In this document: positions 1 through 8,132 of the stretch, in pieces
Layout: each line of letters begins with the position of its first letter
Position numbering within the stretch: position 1 is the first letter of the stretch
DNA from: Candidatus Symbiothrix sp.
Lineage (GTDB): Bacteria; Bacteroidota; Bacteroidia; Bacteroidales; Azobacteroidaceae
Direction: 5' to 3'
NCBI GenBank assembly: GCA_031270925.1
Contig: JAISWY010000309.1
Span: 1 to 15,407, forward strand
DNA: 15,407 nucleotides
The notes under the pieces: generated by a model
Seen by the model: the letters and a program-made list of their open reading frames with translations, nothing else
What the model was told of the DNA's origin: nothing
Database searches by the model: none
Program-made: the position numbers and the translations under genes

Positions 1-17
1 GAAAGGAGGCGTATCAC

Positions 18-67
18 AACCCCCAGATAAATCTGGGGGTTATTCACAGGCAAGTCCTGCGGACTTG
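18..67 (-). repeat. Two-hairpin palindromic element, copy X
   Basis: Two hairpins sit side by side: AACCCCCAGA (18-27) pairs with TCTGGGGGTT (32-41), and CAAGTCC (51-57) pairs with GGACTTG (61-67) around the loop TGC. Read on the minus strand the order is CC-GCA-GG hairpin, then GAATAACCCCC, then the C/G hairpin. The same architecture, with changed but still complementary stem bases, occurs on the plus strand at 12697-12749. Compensated stem changes around conserved GCA and GAATAACCCCC suggest a REP-like element family or a structured RNA; this is inference. The first hairpin could also act as a terminator of an upstream gene. Confidence 0.65.
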
Positions 68-87
68 TTAAATACATTGAAAAAGCC

Positions 88-145
88 AATAGCACCTCAA
101 AAAAAGAATTAACCAAAAAGGTTAATTCTTTTTTTGAGGCGCTAT
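88..145. repeat. Long palindrome of the TTTTTTTGAGG-GCTAT family
   Basis: CCTCAAAAAAAGAATTAACC (95-114) is the exact reverse complement of 120-139, with a 5-nt AAAAA loop. After one mismatch the stem continues through AATAGC (88-93) and GCTATA (141-146). Each arm is one copy of a unit GGTTAATT-T-run-GAGG-YGCTAT that recurs at 12545-12569, in shorter inverted form at 12604-12618, and at 15104-15127. It may act as a terminator-like structure, but its recurrence in three separate intergenic regions points to a mobile or REP-like repeat. Confidence 0.8.
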
Positions 146-190
146 AAGTTTTTCAAATCGCCGCCGAGAACAAGAGACTGAACTCTGCAA

Positions 191-213
191 GCGAAGGGCT
201 GAAAGCCCTTCGC
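191..213. repeat. GC-rich perfect hairpin
   Basis: GCGAAGGGCT (191-200) and AGCCCTTCGC (204-213) are perfect inverted repeats around a 3-nt GAA loop. There is no T-tract of terminator type directly after it. The AAGGGCT...AGCCCTT core resembles the AAGGGCTT...CCCTT core of the palindromes inside the genes at 7946-8325, so it may be a distant member of that family. Confidence 0.65.
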
Positions 214-230
214 TATTGATTTTTCAAAGC

Positions 231-320
231 AGCTAAATTAAAATCAGATGTCTCGACTTCGCTACGCTCCGCTCGACATGACGCGCTTCCATGGAGACTG
301 TTCCCTCCCTTTTTCTCGAC
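231..320 (+). repeat. Dispersed repeat (GATGTCTCGACTTCGC family), copy 1
   Basis: The stretch from AGCTAAATTA (231) through GATGTCTCGACTTCGC, GCTCGACATGACGCGCTTC and CATGGAGACTG is found again in inverted orientation at 15275-15338, where it keeps GCTAAATTA, AATCAGATGTCTCGAC and CGACATGACGCGCTTC with a few changes. A shorter direct copy lies at 15144-15194. The following CCCTCCCTTTTTC also matches the inverted region near 15201-15219, but there a 50-bp hairpin lies in between. Confidence 0.75.
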
Positions 321-468
321 CCGGACGACAGACGTTTGAAAGCATCCGACTCGTCCGCAGCCAAACCGGATGCCTCGTATGAATGGAATGGAAGAAGCTG
401 TAAAAAATAATCCCGCATTAAATACCTTAAGTTCACAACAAATCTTCAAAATAGTACAAAAAAAACAA

Positions 469-499
469 CTTGTCAAGTAAGGGTTCTCGCAATTTTTTG
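469..499 (+). promoter_or_regulatory. Possible Bacteroidetes-type promoter of the operon
   Basis: CTTG (469-472) and ATTTTTTG (492-499) are separated by 19 bp, close to the TTTG / TAnnTTTG spacing of Bacteroidetes primary-sigma promoters. Both boxes deviate from consensus (C for the first T; AT for TA), so this is a weak call. It would start transcription about 25 bp before the first gene's ATG. Confidence 0.35.
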
Positions 500-531
500 T
501 GTCTTTAATACAAGACCATGAAATTACGTAA

Positions 532-2142
532 ATGGAACAAATCGTTACTCATTATCTGAAAAGACCGGCAATCTTGCTTCTCTTTTTGTCTTCATTCGTC
601 GCTTCTTTTGCGCAGGAATTACTGTTTACGCTGGAAGCCGAAAATGCCGAATTGACCGCTCCCTCGAAAGTGAAGCAGGTAAACGGCTATTCGGGCAATG
701 CCTACGTGGGCGATAACGACCCGGGCAGCGCAATGGTTTTCAAGAATGTGAACGCACCGGAAGAAGGAACCTACGAGTTTCAGACCTATTACACAAGTAT
801 GCATGTCCGCTCAATTGCGATTCAATCGGGCTATTATCCTGCCGTGATTTCTACCGGACTGAAAACTACCGAAGACTGGAATCTCCCGCCGGTGGAGACG
901 ACGACTACCTATATCTGGTTGAACAAAGGCGCCAACACGATTCGCATTACTCCCCACAACGGCGGCGGCCCCAATATCGACAAGTTCGAAATCCGAACCA
1001 CACCCGTTTCCATGCTTCGCCCCGAAATCAACAAGGCGGCTTTCGCTTACGACCTTACCGACGACGCCCTCATTACGGTGAACAACCGCGACGAAACAGC
1101 TTCCACTTTGAACGACAACGACGAATTTTCGGTTTTCCAATACTCCGGCGCCCGCGCGGAAGTCTATATCGAATGTGATATGCCCTATCTCGTTACCGGT
1201 TATTTATTGTCTGCCGGCGCCGGAAGTACGCAAAACGTTCGGAATTGGGCCTTGGAATACGCGCCGGACGGCAAAAATTACCAATACCTCGCATCTTCCC
1301 AAACAATTGATTTGCCGACCGCTACGTTTTTCCAAATCAATCGCCACCCACATTCCGAAACACATAAAGCCGCCCAATATTACCGGCTAACCGCACAAGG
1401 TGGAAGCATCGGCGAAATCCAACTGTTCGGCTTGCCCTATTTGCCGAATACGAATGGAAAGAATTTCCCCGCCGATATAACCGAATCGCAAAATATCCAA
1501 GCGCAAACACTTGGAAATCCGGCAGGTACACTCTTGGATTTTGCCGACGAACGCTGCTATAACCTCTTTGACCGCGATATGTCGAAAAAATATTATTGGG
1601 GAAGCTGTCGAACGTTTGAAGTCGAAATCGAATTAGATACACCCTATACATTAGGCAGTTACACCTTGACGTCCTGTCAGGATTACCCCGAACGCGATCC
1701 CAAATCGTGGATGGTAGAAGGATTTAATACCGATTGGGAACCAGTCGGCGAAGTGCGCGATTTTATTTTTCCCTGTCGCTATGCCACCATGAAATTCCCT
1801 GCCGACGACACGAAAAAATACCGCGGTTTCCGCTTGCGAACCGTCGAGAATAACGGCGCCGACGCTTTCCAGTTATTAAAGTGGCAATTGTTTGAAGGTC
1901 GCACCGAAACTAATATCGAAGCCGTTGATTTGCAATCGCTTGCTGTTTTTTCTTCCGACGGGGAAATTATCATTCAATCGGAAGAAAACGGAATGTATCG
2001 GATAAGCGATTTATCGGGACAGTTGCTTGCAAGCCAAGTATTTGAAGCGGGAACACAACGCATCCAAGCCGAACAAGGCATTTATATTGTGAAAATCAAA
2101 ATCGGAAGCAATGTTGTGGTACAAAAAATCAAACTTCGATAA
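532..2142 (+). CDS. Secreted carbohydrate-binding protein, CBM6/35-like plus two discoidin-like domains, T9SS tail
   Basis: This 536-aa protein has no recognisable catalytic domain and probably binds a glycan outside the cell. Residues 1-28 form a signal peptide (hydrophobic ILLLFLSSFVASFA, then QE). Residues about 30-157 look like a CBM6/CBM35 beta-sandwich: LEAENAEL, GYSGNAYVG, and the PEEGTYEFQTYY and GANTIRI strands. Residues about 161-303 and 310-461 each look like F5/8 type C (discoidin) domains, including NWALEYAPDGKNY, SWMVEGF and YYRL/YRGFRLR strands. Residues about 468-536 are a T9SS type A sorting domain (YRISDLSGQLL, GIYIVKIK, final KIKLR). The 532 ATG is preferred because an ATG at 518 is in a frame that stops after 13 codons. 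It is the first gene of the operon, 7 bp before the GH97 gene. Domain types are by pattern only; sugar specificity cannot be read. Confidence 0.8.
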   Translation: MEQIVTHYLKRPAILLLFLSSFVASFAQELLFTLEAENAELTAPSKVKQVNGYSGNAYVGDNDPGSAMVFKNVNAPEEGTYEFQTYYTSMHVRSIAIQSGYYPAVISTGLKTTEDWNLPPVETTTTYIWLNKGANTIRITPHNGGGPNIDKFEIRTTPVSMLRPEINKAAFAYDLTDDALITVNNRDETASTLNDNDEFSVFQYSGARAEVYIECDMPYLVTGYLLSAGAGSTQNVRNWALEYAPDGKNYQYLASSQTIDLPTATFFQINRHPHSETHKAAQYYRLTAQGGSIGEIQLFGLPYLPNTNGKNFPADITESQNIQAQTLGNPAGTLLDFADERCYNLFDRDMSKKYYWGSCRTFEVEIELDTPYTLGSYTLTSCQDYPERDPKSWMVEGFNTDWEPVGEVRDFIFPCRYATMKFPADDTKKYRGFRLRTVENNGADAFQLLKWQLFEGRTETNIEAVDLQSLAVFSSDGEIIIQSEENGMYRISDLSGQLLASQVFEAGTQRIQAEQGIYIVKIKIGSNVVVQKIKLR

Positions 2143-2149
2143 ATATAAT

Positions 2150-4723
2150 ATGAATACACAATATTGCATCTCTAAAACCCCCCGAAGGAATATATCAATA
2201 GCAAGGCCCTACGCCATTGATGAACGGGCGTTCAGCTCTTTTAGAGGCTTAGGGTTAATTCTATTGTTGATGGCCTGCAATTCCGTTTTCGCCATCCAAA
2301 ATATAACGCAAATAAAATCGCCCGACAATACCTTGGCGGTCGATTTGTTGATAGACGGCAACAGCGCATATTATACAGTCGGCAGAAATTCAAAACAAAT
2401 TATCGGGAAATCCTGTTTAGGAATCAATACATCCATCGGCGATTTTTCTTCCGGATTAACATTTGAATCTGTTTCAACGAACGCGGTCGATGAAACTTAC
2501 ACCTTGCCATCGGGAAAACGGAAAACTTATATCAATCGTTATAACGAAGCCGTCGCTTTTTTCAAGAAATCGGATAAGATAATTCAAGTGATTTTCCGTG
2601 TGTATAACGATGGAGTGGCCTTTCGCTATGTTTTGAGTGGCAGCGGCAATGTTTCCGTTTATTCCGAAGCGAGCGAATGCAATATTCCCGCAAAGCAAAA
2701 GATTTATTCGCAAATCTATTCCAAAGATTACAAAAATTCCTTCGAGGAAACGGATTGGAATTTGATGACTTGCCGGGACAGGGTAGCGCTACCGGTATTG
2801 GTAGAAGTAAATGCGAATTATATTTTGATTTCCGAAGCGGCGGTTAATGAAAATTATTCCGGCTCGCAATTGATTGTTAACGAATCGAATGAAGCATTTG
2901 TCTATAAAATTGATTCCTCCGTTTCAACTGCGCTTCCTTTAAAAACGCCTTGGCGAACATTGTTTATCGGAGATTTGGAAACCATCGTCGAATCGTCTTT
3001 ACTGGAAAATCTGAATGAAGCCACTTCGATAAGCGATTTGTCGTGGATTCGGCCGGGGCGGGCTGCATGGAGTTACGGTGGAGAAGACACTTCCGGTTAC
3101 CTGAATCCGGAAAATATCAAAACCTACATTGATTGGGCGGCCGAAATGGGCTGGGAATATTTTACTTTGGATAAAGGCTGGAAAAACAATCTTTTGAATC
3201 AGGCGATTAATTATGCTTCGTCCAAGCAAATCGGAATATTCATTTGGGTCAATCAATCGGCATTGCCGGATGACGAAACGCAGTTGCGAAACGTTTTGCA
3301 AAGCTATAAAAATCAAGGCGTAAAAGGACTGAAAGCCGATTTTTGGGAAAGCGAATCACACGCGGTCATACAAAAACAAGGCAAACTCTTGGCTTTGGCG
3401 GCCGAACAAAAACTCCTGCTCAATTTCCAATCCTGCGCCAAACCGACCGGCTTACGGAAAAAATGGCCGCATCTTTTAACTTCCGAAGCGGTATTGGGAA
3501 ACGTCTATTACGCCGGCAATCCCGAATCGGTTACTGCCGTTCATAATATCAATTCGGCGATTTTTCGCAATTCGCTGGGCGCTACGGATTACGCTCCCGT
3601 CGATTTTGCCGAAAAGAACGGCCGCATCCTGCAAACCGTAACTTGGGCGCATCAATTGGCCTTGTCCGTTTTGTTCGAATCCGGTATTCAACACATTATT
3701 GATGCCCCGGATAATATCCAATACAATATCGCGAAAGATTTTCTCAAAAAATTGCCCGTCGCATGGGATAACAGCTTGTGTTTGGAGGCTTCGCCCGAAA
3801 AACACATCAGCATCGCCCGCCAAAAAGAGGATGATTGGTTTGTGGCTTCATTGACCGATTCGGCGCGAACCATTGAAATTCCGCTTTCTTTCTTGTTATC
3901 GGGAAAAACTTACAATGCATATATTTATAAGGATGGCGATTGCCCTTCGGAAATTCGTTTTGAATACAAATCCAATTTAACTTCAACGGATGTATTAACT
4001 ATTTTACAATTAAAGAACGGAGGAACAACCGTCTATTTATCTGCGTCTTCCAAAGAGGCCAAACCGCTCCATTGGAAATACGAAGCCGAATCGGAAAACA
4101 ACACGATTCCTTTCGGCGTGGCCGTGAAAACCGATGTGGACGGCTTGTGTTCGGGCGGTAAATACCTCGCTGCCATCGGAAAAGGGCGGTCGATCGTTTT
4201 CAATAAAATTACAGCGCCGGAAGCAGGGACTTATGCGCTTACATTCTACTATATGGCCGATTCGGAACGGACAGCCTACGTGAAAATCAATTCCGAAAAT
4301 AATTCGCAACAGGAAATTTCTTTTATCAACACCGGAAAAGAAACCGGTGCAAGATTGGCGCACAAAACCATTTTGGTAGAACTTCGAGCCGGCGAAAACA
4401 CTGTCGAATTGGGTAATGATACTGATTATGCTCCTAATTTAGACCGGATTACGATTGCTTCCCTCAACAGTAATCACACCGCGATTGCTTCACCGGAAAA
4501 AACCGTAGAATGGGGAAAAATATATTCAATCGGTCGGACTATTGTCATTGAGCAAGAGCAATATACCGAATTTCAGGTATATAATACCTTAGGGCAAACC
4601 GTTCAGACAGGCAATTTTGCAGGCGGCCTTATCTCGTTGCCGGTCGCTCAATCCGGTTTATATATCGTCAGGCTCAAAAGCAATGGAGTTGTATTTTCTA
4701 AAAAACTGATAATCAATAGATAA
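2150..4723 (+). CDS. GH97 family glycoside hydrolase with C-terminal CBM and T9SS tail
   Basis: This predicted exo-acting alpha-glycosidase (alpha-glucosidase or alpha-galactosidase type) has 857 aa from the ATG at 2150. An in-frame ATG at 2111 would overlap the previous gene by 32 bp and is less likely. A long basic leader (about 33 aa) precedes the hydrophobic LGLILLLMACNSVFA. The GH97 N-terminal super-sandwich (SPDNTLAVDLLIDG, YINRYNEAVAFF, FRVYNDGVAFRY) leads into a TIM barrel at about residues 290-560. D397 in GVKGLKADFWE sits where retaining GH97 enzymes have their nucleophile Asp, and E446 in LLTSEAVLG is a candidate acid/base. The usual FHG before KPTGL is FQS here. A CBM6/35-like domain follows at about 640-770 (YEAESENN, PEAGTYALTFYY), then a T9SS domain (FQVYNTLGQTV, GLYIVRLKS, KKLIINR). 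Typical GH97 enzymes are about 650-720 aa, so the CBM and tail explain the extra length. The family call is strong; the mechanism and substrate are inferred. Confidence 0.9.
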   Translation: MNTQYCISKTPRRNISIARPYAIDERAFSSFRGLGLILLLMACNSVFAIQNITQIKSPDNTLAVDLLIDGNSAYYTVGRNSKQIIGKSCLGINTSIGDFSSGLTFESVSTNAVDETYTLPSGKRKTYINRYNEAVAFFKKSDKIIQVIFRVYNDGVAFRYVLSGSGNVSVYSEASECNIPAKQKIYSQIYSKDYKNSFEETDWNLMTCRDRVALPVLVEVNANYILISEAAVNENYSGSQLIVNESNEAFVYKIDSSVSTALPLKTPWRTLFIGDLETIVESSLLENLNEATSISDLSWIRPGRAAWSYGGEDTSGYLNPENIKTYIDWAAEMGWEYFTLDKGWKNNLLNQAINYASSKQIGIFIWVNQSALPDDETQLRNVLQSYKNQGVKGLKADFWESESHAVIQKQGKLLALAAEQKLLLNFQSCAKPTGLRKKWPHLLTSEAVLGNVYYAGNPESVTAVHNINSAIFRNSLGATDYAPVDFAEKNGRILQTVTWAHQLALSVLFESGIQHIIDAPDNIQYNIAKDFLKKLPVAWDNSLCLEASPEKHISIARQKEDDWFVASLTDSARTIEIPLSFLLSGKTYNAYIYKDGDCPSEIRFEYKSNLTSTDVLTILQLKNGGTTVYLSASSKEAKPLHWKYEAESENNTIPFGVAVKTDVDGLCSGGKYLAAIGKGRSIVFNKITAPEAGTYALTFYYMADSERTAYVKINSENNSQQEISFINTGKETGARLAHKTILVELRAGENTVELGNDTDYAPNLDRITIASLNSNHTAIASPEKTVEWGKIYSIGRTIVIEQEQYTEFQVYNTLGQTVQTGNFAGGLISLPVAQSGLYIVRLKSNGVVFSKKLIINR

Positions 4724-4735
4724 AAGCAATATATC

Positions 4736-6067
4736 ATGAAAAAAATCTACTGTTTAGCGATTTGCGTTTTAGTTGCGGTAAGTTCGGCTTTTGCCGCCGA
4801 TTATGAACACTTGTACATCGTCGGTAACGCCACAGAAGCGGGTTGGAACCCCGGCGCCGCTCCCGAAATGACGAATGTAGAAGCCGGCGTATTTACTTGG
4901 ACGGGCGTGTTGATTGCCAACCAAGGAGAACAAGAACGTTTTAAATTTCTTGTGGCGCGGGATTGGCATCCGTCATTTACCTGCCGTCTTGATGTAAACA
5001 GCCATTTGGTAATCGAAGCCGGCGAAGAATATGATTTGTACATACGTCCTACCGGTACGGAAGGCTACGACAATGCCTTTCAAGCCCCATCGGAAGGCAC
5101 GTATCGTGTAGATGTGAATTTGAATACGATGAAAATGACTTGCACCAAAATTTCCGACGACGGCCAACCGGATTTGGAGCTATTTACACGCGAAACTTTC
5201 CAAACTTCGAGCGGACAAAGCTTGAATTACAGAAAGTTAGCGCCTCTATCTCTTGAAACCGACAAGAAATATCCTTTGGTCATTTTCATGCACGGCGCAG
5301 GCGAAAGAGGTTCGGACAATAACAACCAACTGACACACGGCGCGACACAGTTTATAACAACTTCCAATCGCGAAACTTTTCCTGCTTATGTGCTGTTTCC
5401 ACAATGCCCGAGCCAATACTTTTGGGCATTGGATCCGTCGCCAAGTTCATACGACGCGACCACTTTTCCGGTCGATTATCCCATTGCTCCGGCCATGCAG
5501 CAAGTAAAAGAATTGCTCGACTACTATTTGCAGTTACCCGAAATAGATACGGAGCGTGTCTATATTACAGGCATTTCGATGGGAGGAATGGCTACTTTCG
5601 ATATGGTTTGCCGTTTTCCCGGTGTTTTTGCGGCGGCCGTTCCAATCTGCGGCGGAGTGAATGTAGAGCGCTTAAACACAAGGGTTAAGAATGTATATTG
5701 GCGCATTTTTCATGGCGATGCGGACGGCGTTGTTCCCGTACAAAATTCGCGGGATGCAAATTCAAAACTTGTCGAAGCCGGCGCCGATGTGGAATATATC
5801 GAATATCCGGGCGTGAATCACGATGTTTGGACGCCGGTGTTTCAGCGGACGGATTTTTTGTCTTGGCTGTTTTCCAAAACACGTATTCCGGCTTCCGAAA
5901 CAGGTATTGAAAACGCCGATTGCGCAATCGTTGATGTGCAATATTATAATTTGCAAGGCGTGCGTGTAAGGTCAGGGTTCGCTTGTCCCCAACAACGAGG
6001 CATCTACATCGTAAAATCAATGTACGAATCGGGCAAAACAGTATCGCAAGTAATTATAAATCAATAA
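4736..6067 (+). CDS. Secreted alpha/beta-hydrolase esterase with N-terminal SusE/F-type domain and T9SS tail
   Basis: The 443-aa protein starts with a clean signal peptide (MKKIYCLAICVLVAVSSAFA). Residues about 23-140 are one SusE/SusF-type starch-binding-like domain (YEHLYIVGNATEAGW, GVFTWTGVL, RFKFLVARDW, YRVDVNLNTMKMTCT). Residues about 155-382 are an alpha/beta hydrolase of the predicted-peptidase/feruloyl-acetyl-esterase type (COG4099-like): oxyanion segment MHGAGERG, nucleophile S281 in GISMGG, acid D330 in HGDADGVVP, base H362 in GVNHDVW. Residues about 392-443 are a T9SS tail (YYNLQGVRV, GIYIVKSMYESGKT). The likely job is removing acyl groups from a polysaccharide gripped by the binding domain; cleaving a peptide or a phenolic ester is an alternative. 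It lies 12 bp after the GH97 gene, in the same operon. Confidence 0.87.
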   Translation: MKKIYCLAICVLVAVSSAFAADYEHLYIVGNATEAGWNPGAAPEMTNVEAGVFTWTGVLIANQGEQERFKFLVARDWHPSFTCRLDVNSHLVIEAGEEYDLYIRPTGTEGYDNAFQAPSEGTYRVDVNLNTMKMTCTKISDDGQPDLELFTRETFQTSSGQSLNYRKLAPLSLETDKKYPLVIFMHGAGERGSDNNNQLTHGATQFITTSNRETFPAYVLFPQCPSQYFWALDPSPSSYDATTFPVDYPIAPAMQQVKELLDYYLQLPEIDTERVYITGISMGGMATFDMVCRFPGVFAAAVPICGGVNVERLNTRVKNVYWRIFHGDADGVVPVQNSRDANSKLVEAGADVEYIEYPGVNHDVWTPVFQRTDFLSWLFSKTRIPASETGIENADCAIVDVQYYNLQGVRVRSGFACPQQRGIYIVKSMYESGKTVSQVIINQ

Positions 6068-6092
6068 TTGTTTAATTTAAATTCAATCAATC

Positions 6093-8132
6093 ATGAAAAA
6101 TCTAATTTTTTTTAAATTGTTTGCGCTTTGTATGATATGCAATGCGGCTTTTTCGCAGGTTTTTGCGTACGACCACTTGTATGTGGTAGGCAATGCTTGC
6201 TCGGCAGGTTGGAGTACGGGTGGCGCACTCGAAATGACGGAAACGAATAGCGGTAGCGGCATTTTCACTTGGACGGGAATTTTGTTGGATAAAACGGAAG
6301 ATGGCGGCAAGAGGAGATTCAAGTTCCTTACAGCACGAGACTGGGCTAATTCTATTACAGTCGGCGACCCCAATTCAGAAAACAAAACAATTACTTTGGG
6401 CGAGGAGGAAGCATTACGAGTGAATACAAGCGGCAACGACAATGCTTTCCAAGTGGAAACAAATGCCGTATATGATGTAATGGTAAATACCAACGATATG
6501 ACAATGACTTGTACGCTTAATTCCGATGATAGAAAATTAACCGAAATACAAATAGTAGGCGGTGCTATTCCAATCGGTTGGAACGGCGGCGATTACCAGA
6601 TGACCAAACTGTCCGATTGCGAATTTGTATATCCTTGTCGATTGGCGTATAATGGCGATAATAATGATAGTCGTATCAAATTTCGTCAAAATCATGCATG
6701 GGGTGATAACATTAATCCTACCGGTAATATTGCATTTGTGCCGAACACAGAATATGACTTGACCTACAAAGCAAGCGAAGATTACAAATTCATTGTTACC
6801 GAAGCGACTGCCGGTTATTACGAAGTTCATGTTGATTTGCTGGCGATGAAAGCGTGGTTTGTGAAAATGCCCAATGTCATTTCTTCTGTCTATCTGATTG
6901 GCACGGCAACCTCTGCCGGATATGATTGGGCAACCAACTTACAGATGACGGAGTTTGCGCCGGATGTCTATGCGTGGACAGGTAACTTGAATGTAGGAGA
7001 ATTGAAATTTCTAACGCAAAGACAAACTTGGGACAAAAACCTCAACCCCAAAACTGCAATTAATCCGGTAGTATTGAACACCGAATACGACCTTGAATAT
7101 CGTCCGAAGAATGTTGCACCGCCTGCCGATAACAAATTAGTCTTTTCCGAAGCCGGTGCTTATACGGTTATTATCAATATAAATACGATGAAAATAACTG
7201 TTTCGGAACCGATTACAGTTCTTACCGGAAGCACTGATGTGGCGACTTACACAACCGGCGATATTGTTTTCGGCGAAGGCGGTGAACTGACCGGTGCAAC
7301 CAATCAGACTGTTGCCGGTGTAGTAAAAGTTGTCAAAACATTCGATACCAACAAGTGGTATCCCATCGGTTTCCCATTTGAAATCGACAATATCAACGTA
7401 CAATATAACGCAACAAGCAAACCGGGCGTTGTTTACACCGGCAATACCGGCAACGAAATAGCAAACTTCTCAAACAACGGCGGCGAATCCGACAATTTCT
7501 TTGTCGCCGAATACGACGGAGCAGACAATAAATTTAAATTTACAAACAGCATTGGGATAAACAAAGGCTACATCGTAGAGTTCCCGAAAAGCGATTATGC
7601 CGATGCAAATTCCGTTACCGTAACATTTACTTCTACCGCTTCGCCAACATTGAACAGCCTAGCGGGTAAGGTAACTTACACAAGCGACGAAAGTAACTAC
7701 ACGATGGTTGCCAACCCCAATGTAGCCGATGTAACATCGGTCAGCGATGGCGTGGACGCTGCTGCATTCTATTACCAATTCGATTATTGGGCGGATGCCG
7801 AAAACTATCCGAACGGTCGATACAATTTGGTAAATGCAACCACATTAAACACTGCCTTAAAACCGTTTGAGGCGATTATCGCAGTCAATAGCGCCAATGC
7901 ACCGGAAAAAGTAATCGGCGCCGGAAATGTTATTACAAGCATTAACAACAAGGGCTTGCAAACCCTTGTCAACGACAATGACCCGATTGTGGAAACGCAA
8001 TATTATAATTTGCAGGGTGTTCGTGTGGCTTCTTCCGGCAAGGGCTTGCAATCCCTTGTTTCCGGCATCTATATTGTGAAGGAAATTTACAAATCGGGCA
8101 AAACGAGTGCTGGCAAATCAATTATTCGATAA
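6093..8132 (+). CDS. Secreted protein with three SusE/F-type domains and T9SS tail
   Basis: The 679-aa protein has a signal peptide (to about residue 20) and three tandem SusE/SusF-type domains: residues about 26-143 (YDHLYVVGNACSAGW, RRFKFLTARDWANSITVGDP), 150-260 (IQIVGGAIPIGW, YYEVHVDLLAMKAWFV) and 264-374 (VYLIGTATSAGYDW, YTVIININTMKITV). Residues about 375-620 are a beta-rich region that I do not recognise (VVKTFDTNKWYPIGFPFEI, YTMVANPN). Residues 633-679 are a T9SS tail (QYYNLQGVRV, GIYIVKEIYKSGKT). No lipobox is seen, unlike classical SusE/SusF lipoproteins. No catalytic motif is visible, so it is probably a glycan-binding or scaffold protein. Two palindromic elements lie in frame: KGLQTLV before the tail and KGLQSLV inside the tail. 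The gap to the previous gene is 25 bp. Confidence 0.85.
   Translation: MKNLIFFKLFALCMICNAAFSQVFAYDHLYVVGNACSAGWSTGGALEMTETNSGSGIFTWTGILLDKTEDGGKRRFKFLTARDWANSITVGDPNSENKTITLGEEEALRVNTSGNDNAFQVETNAVYDVMVNTNDMTMTCTLNSDDRKLTEIQIVGGAIPIGWNGGDYQMTKLSDCEFVYPCRLAYNGDNNDSRIKFRQNHAWGDNINPTGNIAFVPNTEYDLTYKASEDYKFIVTEATAGYYEVHVDLLAMKAWFVKMPNVISSVYLIGTATSAGYDWATNLQMTEFAPDVYAWTGNLNVGELKFLTQRQTWDKNLNPKTAINPVVLNTEYDLEYRPKNVAPPADNKLVFSEAGAYTVIININTMKITVSEPITVLTGSTDVATYTTGDIVFGEGGELTGATNQTVAGVVKVVKTFDTNKWYPIGFPFEIDNINVQYNATSKPGVVYTGNTGNEIANFSNNGGESDNFFVAEYDGADNKFKFTNSIGINKGYIVEFPKSDYADANSVTVTFTSTASPTLNSLAGKVTYTSDESNYTMVANPNVADVTSVSDGVDAAAFYYQFDYWADAENYPNGRYNLVNATTLNTALKPFEAIIAVNSANAPEKVIGAGNVITSINNKGLQTLVNDNDPIVETQYYNLQGVRVASSGKGLQSLVSGIYIVKEIYKSGKTSAGKSIIR
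7946..7973. repeat. In-frame palindromic element, copy 1
   Basis: ACAAGGG (7948-7954) pairs with CCCTTGT (7963-7969) around a TTGCAA-containing loop. CAAC at 7946-7949 is repeated at 7970-7973, giving a 24-bp period (8 codons). It encodes NKGLQTLV near the C-terminus of the three-domain binding protein, just before its T9SS tail. Confidence 0.75.
8033..8067. repeat. In-frame palindromic element, copy 2, with 8-bp direct repeats
   Basis: CAAGGG (8039-8044) pairs with CCCTTG (8053-8058) around TTGCAA. TTCCGGCA occurs at 8033-8040 and again at 8060-8067, an 8-bp direct repeat with a period of 27 bp (9 codons). The element adds residues GKGLQSLVS to the loop between the two conserved strands of the T9SS tail. 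Removing one period gives VASSGIYIVKE, which reads as an uninterrupted tail. Confidence 0.8.

Larger units (their letters stand above)
1..531. other. Repeat-rich intergenic region upstream of the operon
   Basis: I see no credible gene here; the open frames on the minus strand run through palindromes and dispersed repeats and lack recognisable domains. The region holds a two-hairpin element (18-67), a long 20-bp-stem palindrome (88-145), a GC-rich hairpin (191-213) and a dispersed repeat (231-320) whose relatives lie at 15144-15338. The last 60 bp before the first gene are AT-rich and carry a weak Bacteroidetes-type promoter. The first bases may include the end of an upstream transcription unit that is cut off by the window. 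Confidence 0.7.

Noticed and set aside
1-15. GAAAGGAGG at the window edge as a possible rRNA end
   Set aside because: It does not continue into conserved 16S 3' sequence on either strand, so an rRNA call is not supported.
213-476. Minus-strand 87- and 67-codon open frames upstream of the operon
   Set aside because: They run through the dispersed repeat and AT-rich leader, overlap each other and show no protein-like features.
2111-2149. Upstream in-frame ATG for the GH97 gene
   Set aside because: It lies inside the previous gene. The ATG at 2150, just after that gene's stop, is a better start.
6093-8132. True SusE/SusF outer-membrane lipoprotein
   Set aside because: The domains match, but no lipobox cysteine is in place and a T9SS tail is present, so a secreted or T9SS-anchored protein is more likely.
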